DNA of 64,000 nucleotides. Origin: Escallonia rubra (Eukaryota > Streptophyta > Magnoliopsida > Escalloniales > Escalloniaceae). Under the pieces are notes generated by a model. The model ran no database searches and was not told where the DNA came from. It was given only the letters and a program-made list of their open reading frames with translations. This document shows positions 58,262-64,000 of this stretch, piece by piece. The stretch lies in NCBI GenBank assembly GCA_033065855.1, contig JAVXUO010002192.1, forward strand, positions 186,001 to 250,000, in the 5' to 3' direction. The position numbers and the translations under genes were made by a program. Positions within the stretch are counted from its first letter, which is position 1, and every line of letters begins with the position of its first letter.

Positions 58262-58504
58262 TCATAAAAAAAGAGAGGTTTGTGAGATTATGTATCGGTT
58301 ATCGGAGTTGAATAAAGTGACAGTTAGTAATAAATATTCATTGCCTGATATAGATGATATGTCGATCAGTTGCAGAGTGCTAAGTGTTTTCTTTCTGAGA
58401 TTGACCTTAGAACGGGTCATCACCAGTTAAGGATAAAGAAGGATGATGATGTAAAGACTGTCTTTAGAAATACAAACGGGCATTATAAATTCTTGGTGAT
58501 GCCA
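58262..58504 (+). pseudogene. element F reverse transcriptase fragment
   Basis: KKREVCEIMYRLSELNKVTV (compare KKDG-MRLCIDY-ELKKVTV in C), SNKYSLPDIDD, then LQSAKCFLSEIDLRTGHHQL, RIKKDDDVKTVFRNTNGHYK and FLVMP. It stops at FLVMP because solo LTR J inserted there. The protease and the start of reverse transcriptase are missing between the last zinc knuckle and KKRE, an internal deletion relative to C. Confidence 0.85.
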
Positions 58505-61500
58505 TGTAACGCCCCAAAAATCCGGAGCTCCGTCGCCCCGAACTCCCGAAATGTTAATCTACCAGATCACATCAAACCTGTCAAATATGTTCCCTAACAC
58601 ATATTCTAAAGCATCTGATCCGACACCAACCCAAATTCTTCAAAATACAAGATTACAAAAAACTACAATACTAGATTACAACTGCTTAGCTTAAACTATT
58701 ACAACGTAGGTCCTTCACAATTCAAATTCCTAAGAACAAATTAACCGTACCGAACCGTGTGGAGGTCTTACTATATAGTAGTGGCAGGCTCATTGGAATC
58801 TCACACAGACCCTAAACCCTATTCCCAAGCAATCTATTGTTAATCAAACCTGCATAAAGGAATCAAACGAATGGTGAGCTTTTGAGAGCTCAGTAAGGTC
58901 GTATAAGGACTACCAAAAGAATTACAAAATGACTCCAAAGAATCCAACCGACGGTGATTTCCGAAATACTTCAAACGATTTGAACAACTCAATGATTTTC
59001 AAATGATCAACATTAATCATGAATAGATACCAAATAACAATAACAATCACGACAGTTTCCAAAACGATCATTAGAAGAACACTTCCAAAGTCATCATTTC
59101 CAAAGTACAATGAATATTTCTCAAGTGCTTTCAACACAAGCACAAATTGTTTCAGATAATACTTTCCAGTCATTTTTCATAAAAGTCACGACAATATATA
59201 GTGCAAATAAAATCAATAATCGACGTTGAACCTAGGCGATTCCAATGCCATTCTGGTAAGCTAACATAGTGTACACATGCATGATGTACCAAAGTAATTA
59301 CTAGTCCTATTGGGTACTAGCCTGCGTTTCATGCAGGATTCAAACCAGCCTTATACCGCCTCCCAACGGAACGGATACTGAGGTCAACACAGAAAAATCA
59401 ACAATATCAATGAGCGTTTACATAAGCTCAAATCACCAAAATCAATTCGGGTTCCAGTAACAATAAACATACAAATGTAAGCCATCATTCGGAATTCAAG
59501 AAGAAAAATCACAATAAACATCATAAATGATTGCGAATCATTATCAAATTTAGGCACAACAATTCGGAAGAACGGATACAAACAATTATCAAATTTTCCT
59601 AGCATGCAATAACAGGCGAGCATTACAAGATTTCCAAATAATCGATTCAGGTTCAATATTGGGGTTTTCTGGGCAAAACATGCCGATGTCAATACATAAT
59701 TCACAGTTTGACATTGGTCATAGTAAATCAAAGGAGTACTTACAAGTACAAGTTATCAAAATAAGGGTTTGGATGGAAGTCATTACCCAAGGTTCAGATA
59801 GAATCCCTTACCTGGATTCGCAGCTAAATTATCATAACGGAAGTCTTTAGCTTTAACTTAAATGAAATAATCGAATCATTAGAACACAACCTACAGAAAA
59901 ATATTATAACTTAATATGGACTCACACATACTCCCAAAATGAACCTCCTTCACCGCATATGTAAAATTACCAAAATGCCCTTAGGTGTAAAATTACCAAA
60001 ATGCCCCTCTCGGACTTAAATCACCAAAATGGTCTTCTCGTAAGTAGAATCACTATAATAACCTTACCGTATGCAATTTTATCCAAAAATACCTTTCTTA
60101 TGTCAAATTACCAAAATACCCCCCTTAGGGTGATAAATTACCAAAATACCCCCCGTTACACTTAAACATCAAAAACAACCTTCCCACAAGTAAAATCACT
60201 CAAACAACCCTAATTTATGTGAATTTATCTCAAAATACCCTTTTAGGTAAAATTACCAAAATACCCCTTCGGGGTGGTAAATTACCAAGATAGCCCTAGG
60301 GGGTTTCTGGCATTGGAAAAATCCCAAAAATCACTTAAAAAATATTTTATACATCCTGAAGTCATATTTGGGTTAAAAATATTTTAGAGAAATTTCGCCC
60401 TAAAATTCTGAACCGGTGTCTAGACTGAGCGCTCAAAAGTCGGTTCGGCTAAAAATACCTATCGGCCTGGTAATTGTACGAAATTTTAGAATATGAGACA
60501 TATCAGTAAAATAAGGTTTCTCTAAAATTTTCAGATTAAAATAACTTGGTTTGGTATGCTAATTAAATCAAGAATTGCTTCCAATCAATACCCAAACATC
60601 GATACCCTAATGTCCTATCTTTAGCGACAATTTCAGTTACTATTTGGATCACACACCTACTATTTCACCTTATTTACTCCTACTTTCTTCAACCTCTCCC
60701 CCTCTACCGAAATCAACTCCACACACTTAATTCGCACACCAATTTCACTACACCTATTACACCCATCAAACACACCTTCCTTAGATTAACTTCATATTAA
60801 AAAAAAACACACATCTTAACACAATTTAGACACATAATTACACCCCCACCACCTTACCCGAATATAAACACGCACAAGAAGACACATGTTACACGCACAC
60901 CTTGAAATACCAATTCTACCTCTCGGCTACCCATACAACACACCCAAAATCATTTCTTTAATTCCTAAAACAACCTATTTCCTTCTCTAATCCCTAACCA
61001 TAACCATAATCTTCGACAAATCCCACACCCGAAACATAAAATTCCCAAAAAAACTTCTCTTCGCAGCCATGTTCATGGCATCCCACGCACTACATAGTTA
61101 CGAAACATACATAAAAACCCCACAAACACACACTAGGGTATGCATAATAGAGATTTGGTGGGGTTTACTTGTTGAGAGTGGCTTGAATCTTCCTCTTTTA
61201 TCTTTGTTTTTCTTCCCCCTTCACGGCCCCTGTTCTGCCACTCTCTCTATTCTCTTGTTTTCTTTCTTTCCCAAAATGGAAATTCTTTCTCCTTTCCTTT
61301 TTTTTTCTTCACTTCTTCTTTCTTTCTGGTATCTCTTTTTTTTTTCTTTTTTCACCCGAGACTCACTTATCCAACAGTTATTAAATAGTTTAATTAGCTT
61401 AGTCATGAAAAGCTAGTAGGTGGTGGCAAACTAAAAAAAAAGGCTTCTAAATTATTATTTTTAAATTACACAAATGACCCCAAACTTTACATATTTACAA

Positions 61501-61587
61501 AAAGACCCCCAAACTTTTAAAAAATTATAACTTAAACCCTCTCTTTTTTTGGACATCCGATAATTATTGCCGCTTGGAAATAAATAA

Positions 61588-61618
<31 letters not shown>

Positions 61619-61621
61619 TAT
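58505..61621 (-). mobile_element. solo LTR J, interrupted by element K near its far end
   Basis: The plus strand starts TGTAACGCCCCAAAAATCCG directly after TGCCA in the reverse-transcriptase frame of F. It aligns with G and I to about 61545 (AAATTACCAAAATACCCC-type repeats 59965-60300, box at 60619-60646). The end with ATTACA and the second TGCCA are not seen. They should lie beyond K, outside the window. Confidence 0.75.
61597..61621. repeat. (TA)n tract flanking element K
   Basis: About 12 TA units ending exactly where the terminal inverted repeat of K begins (GGGAGCTGATCC). Confidence 0.9.
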
Positions 61622-61760
61622 GGGAGCTGATCCGTTGAGAGCGCTAGCAAACTGGGTTAAGTTGCTAGCGCGATCTGGTCGTCCACGCGCGATCTGTGGA
61701 CGGTCCAGATCTTTTCTTTGTGTTTTTTTTAAGTCCGTCTGCTACATTATGTAGCCGACT
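61622..61760. repeat. element K left terminal inverted repeat
   Basis: About 139 bp, with TTGCTAGCGCGAT and CGCGCGATCTGT blocks and, at the inner end, the palindrome at 61737-61759. Partner at 63889-64000. Confidence 0.85.
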
Positions 61761-61822
61761 ATTTTTTGTGTTTTTTTTACGATAATACCCTCCGAGTCCG
61801 TCCGCTACATAATGTAGCGGAC
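61737..61822. repeat. two 23-bp palindromes, left side of K
   Basis: 61737-61759 (imperfect) and 61800-61822 (perfect except the centre base). Each has arms GTCCGCTACAT and ATGTAGCGGAC around one central A or T. Confidence 0.95.
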
Positions 61823-62039
61823 AAATCGACACTACATTTTTCTCTCTTTCTCTCTCCTTTCTCATTAATTTTCTGACACATCTCTCTCTCTCTCTCACGT
61901 CCATTTCTCACTTTCTCTTGTCCTTTCTCTCTCTTCTTTTCTCTCAGATCTTTTTTGTTCTCTCTCATCCTCCTCCCGCATCCTTTCTCTCATCCTCCTC
62001 TCCATGCTAACTTCTGTCCAAATCACTATAAATCTGTTA

Positions 62040-62560
62040 TACTACCTTAAGAGTACTCCAACACACACTTAAACCTGTAATTCGCACACAATTCACACAA
62101 TTAGACACACCCGTAGCAAGCACATACAAGAACACACACACCAGTGCGAAATTTACACACATAATTTACACGTGAACTGCTACATTCCCAACCACTCACC
62201 AAACTCTCAAAACACATTCCCACACTCACAGTACACTCACATACCTACTGAATTTCATATATATACACTCCCAAGCTCACCCACTGAATTTCCATAGTAT
62301 AAACACACACACCAAACGCAATAACACAGCATCAGCACCACCCCTGTTGCCGCCTTCCCCTCACCCCTTTCATGTGCACACAAGGCACCTCACACACTGC
62401 CACCCCTTTTTGGCAGCCCCCTAGCTACTCTTCCCACCTCCTTCATCCTCCTACGCACGCACAACTACAGCAGACACACTTACACTGTCCAGTAGCACAC
62501 GCACGCACGGCTAAGGTTTCCTTTTTCAACACACACCCCATTTTCACATACTGAAATTCA
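62040..62560. other. CA-rich non-coding part of K
   Basis: ACACAC-rich sequence without coding signal. It resembles the CA-rich leader stretches of LTRs A, G and J (for example ACACACCCGTAG and CACACAATTCACAC), so part of it may be captured LTR sequence. Confidence 0.45.
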
Positions 62561-62805
62561 AAGGAAAAGATTACCTTGAGGAAATCCCTAAGCTTCTTCT
62601 ACCGAGTTTCTTCTACTCGGAAATCCCCATTTTCACATACTCCAATTTCTCTCTTCCATGTTTCTTCTACCGAGTTTCCCCCTCTGTCTTCTTCCTGTTT
62701 TTTTTCCCCTTCTCCTTATTTCTCTTGGTCCTTTCCACTGGAGATCATTTATATTTCATGTCGCGGACATGGTTTAGGTAAGTTTAAGGAGACACTGGGA
62801 TCTCC

Positions 62806-63114
62806 GTGATAGTTTGTAGGAGGAGGATGATGGAACTTTTAAAGCTGGGTGATGTCCTTCCAAGTTTTTCAGGTCAACAAGGGACCTGTAGATTGTCCTT
62901 CCAAGTAGATTGGCTCATTAACAAGGCCAAGAATGCCATTGCCAAGCTTGATGAACTGTCTGAGTGGAACCCAATTGCTGGTGAACCTTCCACTGCACTG
63001 GGGCCAAAGCCAACAGAGTTGCCTCCTTCCTTTTGTGGGTATGAATTTCAGCTACCTAAGCAAATGGGTGAAAACCCAAGTGGTAGTTTTGATAAAGAAA
63101 TTTCAGAAGCTTAA
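62806..63114 (+). pseudogene. captured TCP transcription-factor fragment (CIN/TCP4-like)
   Basis: TCP proteins bind GGNCCC-type DNA sites in the nucleus through a basic helix-loop-helix domain. At 62912-62990 the frame reads VDWLINKAKNAIAKLDELSE and WNP. This matches helix II of the TCP domain (family: VDWLIKKAKNAI-EL-ELP-WNP). Just upstream, GATTGTCCTTCCAAG reads DCPSK in another frame, the counterpart of DRPSK before AVDWL, so a small indel joins the two. Downstream, ELPPSFCGYEFQLPKQMGEN in the same frame may be non-conserved TCP sequence. Only about 100 codons are present, without the basic region, so it cannot be a working factor. An ATG-initiated frame of 102 codons is open and could be translated if K is transcribed. 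Confidence 0.75.
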
Positions 63115-63161
63115 CTCATGCTACTTTCAATTTGTTCATTTTCACTTTCCTTTCCATGGGC

Positions 63162-63410
63162 ATGGCCACCATTTTCACTTCTTCATACTCCCTATCTTCA
63201 TGGGTTCACAGCAAGAGTCACTGCATGACGCCTCCTCCTCTCCACAAGCACTCATTTGGCCCAAAAACCCGACCCTCACAGTGTCTCTCCTCTAAACCCA
63301 ACTCCCAAAGATTCGGTTTCTCTGTCAAAGCAGAGAAAGAAACTGAACCCTCCACTTCTTCTTCATCCTCTGTTGCTGTGGTTGAGGAAGAACAGGAAAA
63401 TGAGGACAGT
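63162..63410 (+). pseudogene. captured N-terminus of a plastid-targeted protein (transit peptide-like)
   Basis: From ATG at 63162: MATIFTSSYSLSSWVHSKSH, then a Ser/Pro/Lys-rich stretch, SQRFGFSVKAEKETEPSTSS, then VAVVEEEQENED. The Met-Ala start, abundance of Ser and Thr, near lack of acidic residues for the first ~60 residues, and VKA followed by an acidic segment are what a chloroplast transit peptide with a V-x-A cleavage site looks like. I do not recognise the parent gene. The frame runs from there into the GAGAGA repeat of K and loses identity. It lies 47 bp downstream of the TCP fragment, in a different frame. Confidence 0.6.
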
Positions 63411-63595
63411 GAGAGAAACGAGAGAGAGAGAGAGAGAGGACAGTGAGAGAAACGAGAGAGAGAGAGAGGACAGTGAGAGAAACGAGAGAAAGAGAGAGGG
63501 GACTGTGAGAGAAACGAGAGAGAGATGTCAGAAGGATAATGAGAGAAAGGACAGAAAAATGACAAAGAAAGAGAAAAATAATAACGTCGCTACTC
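63400..63595. repeat. GAGAGA-rich tandem sequence in K
   Basis: About five degenerate units of GACAGTGAGAGAAACGAGAG and the like. A pyrimidine-rich counterpart lies at 61840-61980, inside the left side, in the inverted sense (CTCTCTTTCTCTC), so these are part of the extended inverted structure of K. Confidence 0.8.
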
Positions 63596-63911
63596 GTCCG
63601 CTACATAATGTAGCGGATGGAGCTGAATGGTATTTTTGTCAAAAATTTGTCCGCTATATTATGTAGCGGACGTCAAACATGTCAGAAAATTAATCAGACA
63701 AAAGAGAGAGAAAGAGTCAGAAAAAGTACTACCTCTGTCCGCTACATAATGTAGCGGATGTAGCGAACGTCAAACATGTCAGAAAATTAATCAGACAAAG
63801 GAGAGAGAAAGAGTCAGAAAAAATGTACTGCCTCTGTCTGCTACATAATGTAGCGGATAGAGCTGGAGGGTATTTTTGTCAAAAAATTGTCCGCTACATA
63901 ATGTAGCAGAC
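63596..63911. repeat. five 23-bp palindromes, right side of K
   Basis: 63596-63618, 63649-63671, 63737-63759, 63836-63858 and 63889-63911, all variants of GTCCGCTACAT with its inverted arm. Between them are repeated segments (GTCAAACATGTCAGAAAATT at 63672 and 63769, and TATTTTTGTCAAAAA at 63631 and 63871), so the right subterminal region has been duplicated. Confidence 0.95.
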
Positions 63912-64000
63912 GTACTTAAAAAACGCAAAAAAAAATATCTGAACAGTCGACAGATCGCGCGAGGACGGCCAAATCGCGCTAGCAACTTAATCCATTTTGC
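63889..64000. repeat. element K right terminal inverted repeat (cut by window end)
   Basis: Reverse complement of 61647-61759 with scattered mismatches. The outer ~25 bp are beyond position 64000. Confidence 0.85.

Larger units (their letters stand above)
35219..58504 (+). mobile_element. element F: chromovirus related to C, inserted in its 3' LTR, 3' half outside the window
   Basis: 5' LTR 35219-37816 plus 51443-52696, PBS 52699-52711, gag remnants 52790-53936 and 57531-58255, and a partial reverse transcriptase at 58262-58504. Solo LTRs G, I and J interrupt it. Its start TGTGAGACCCTGAAAATACC lies inside the 3' LTR of C, with GAGAT just before it. The matching right-hand GAGAT would mark the far end and lies beyond the window. 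Confidence 0.7.
61622..64000 (+). mobile_element. element K: Mutator-like DNA transposon carrying host gene fragments (Pack-MULE), right end outside window
   Basis: The left end GGGAGCTGATCCGTTGAGAG at 61622 leads into a terminal repeat whose part from 61647 (GCAAACTGGGTTAAGTTGCT) is matched, inverted, by the last bases of the window (reverse complement GCAAAATGGATTAAGTTGCT). The match continues for about 110 bp, so the repeat should extend about 25 bp past the window end. Long inverted repeats, no CACTA start, insertion in a TA tract, no transposase and internal pieces of plant genes fit a non-autonomous Mutator-like element. The strand given is that of the captured TCP fragment. Confidence 0.8.

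Noticed and set aside
62806..63114. Complete small TCP-like gene
   Set aside because: It lacks the basic region and helix I, has an indel between the PSK and VDWL motifs and sits inside a transposon. A captured fragment explains it better.

Overview
The window is plant nuclear DNA, most likely from a flowering plant (probably a eudicot) with a large, transposon-rich genome. The evidence is several chromovirus-type Ty3/gypsy LTR retrotransposons primed by initiator tRNA-Met, Tat/Ogre-like gag fragments, LINE remnants, a Mutator-like DNA transposon carrying pieces of a TCP transcription-factor gene, and three spliced exons that read as plant phosphoethanolamine N-methyltransferase. I see no intact host gene, no tRNA or rRNA gene and no CRISPR. 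Nearly everything is transposable-element sequence, much of it nested. No species can be named from the sequence alone.

Layout. 1-4.8 kb: degenerate repeats, a LINE 3' end on the minus strand, the 5' exons of a PEAMT gene (minus strand), and a second LINE reverse-transcriptase remnant (plus strand). 4.8-8.7 kb: solo LTR A with a perfect 5-bp target-site duplication (TSD). 8.7-13 kb: an LTR fragment, a dispersed repeat and a gypsy gag-protease remnant. 12.7-16.6 kb: about four ~290-bp tandem units, split by solo LTR B. 16.8-23.2 kb: element E, a minus-strand Tat/Ogre-like non-autonomous element with two LTRs, a primer-binding site (PBS), 94-bp tandem repeats and two partial gag copies. 23.2-26.4 kb: element D on the minus strand, in the unusual order integrase-LTR-gag. 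26.4-35.2 kb: element C, a plus-strand chromovirus with all domains recognisable but many stop codons. 35.2-58.5 kb: element F, a related plus-strand element that starts inside the 3' LTR of C and has itself been invaded repeatedly.

The core of the window is this nest. F sits in C. Solo LTR G (TSD TATTG) sits in the 5' LTR of F. Element H (39251-49631, TSD ATAAC) sits in G. Solo LTRs I (TSD GAAAT) and J sit in the gag and reverse-transcriptase parts of F. A Mutator-like element, K, sits near the end of J and runs past the right edge. H is the youngest-looking part: a 10.4-kb minus-strand LTR element with long repeat-rich LTRs and an intact 579-codon gag, but no protease, reverse transcriptase or integrase. 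It must borrow these functions if it moves.

The most interesting objects are K, a probable Pack-MULE with seven copies of a 23-bp palindrome near its ends and fragments of two unrelated host genes, and H, a gag-only element whose two LTRs differ mainly by tandem-repeat copy number and one deletion next to the TATA box.
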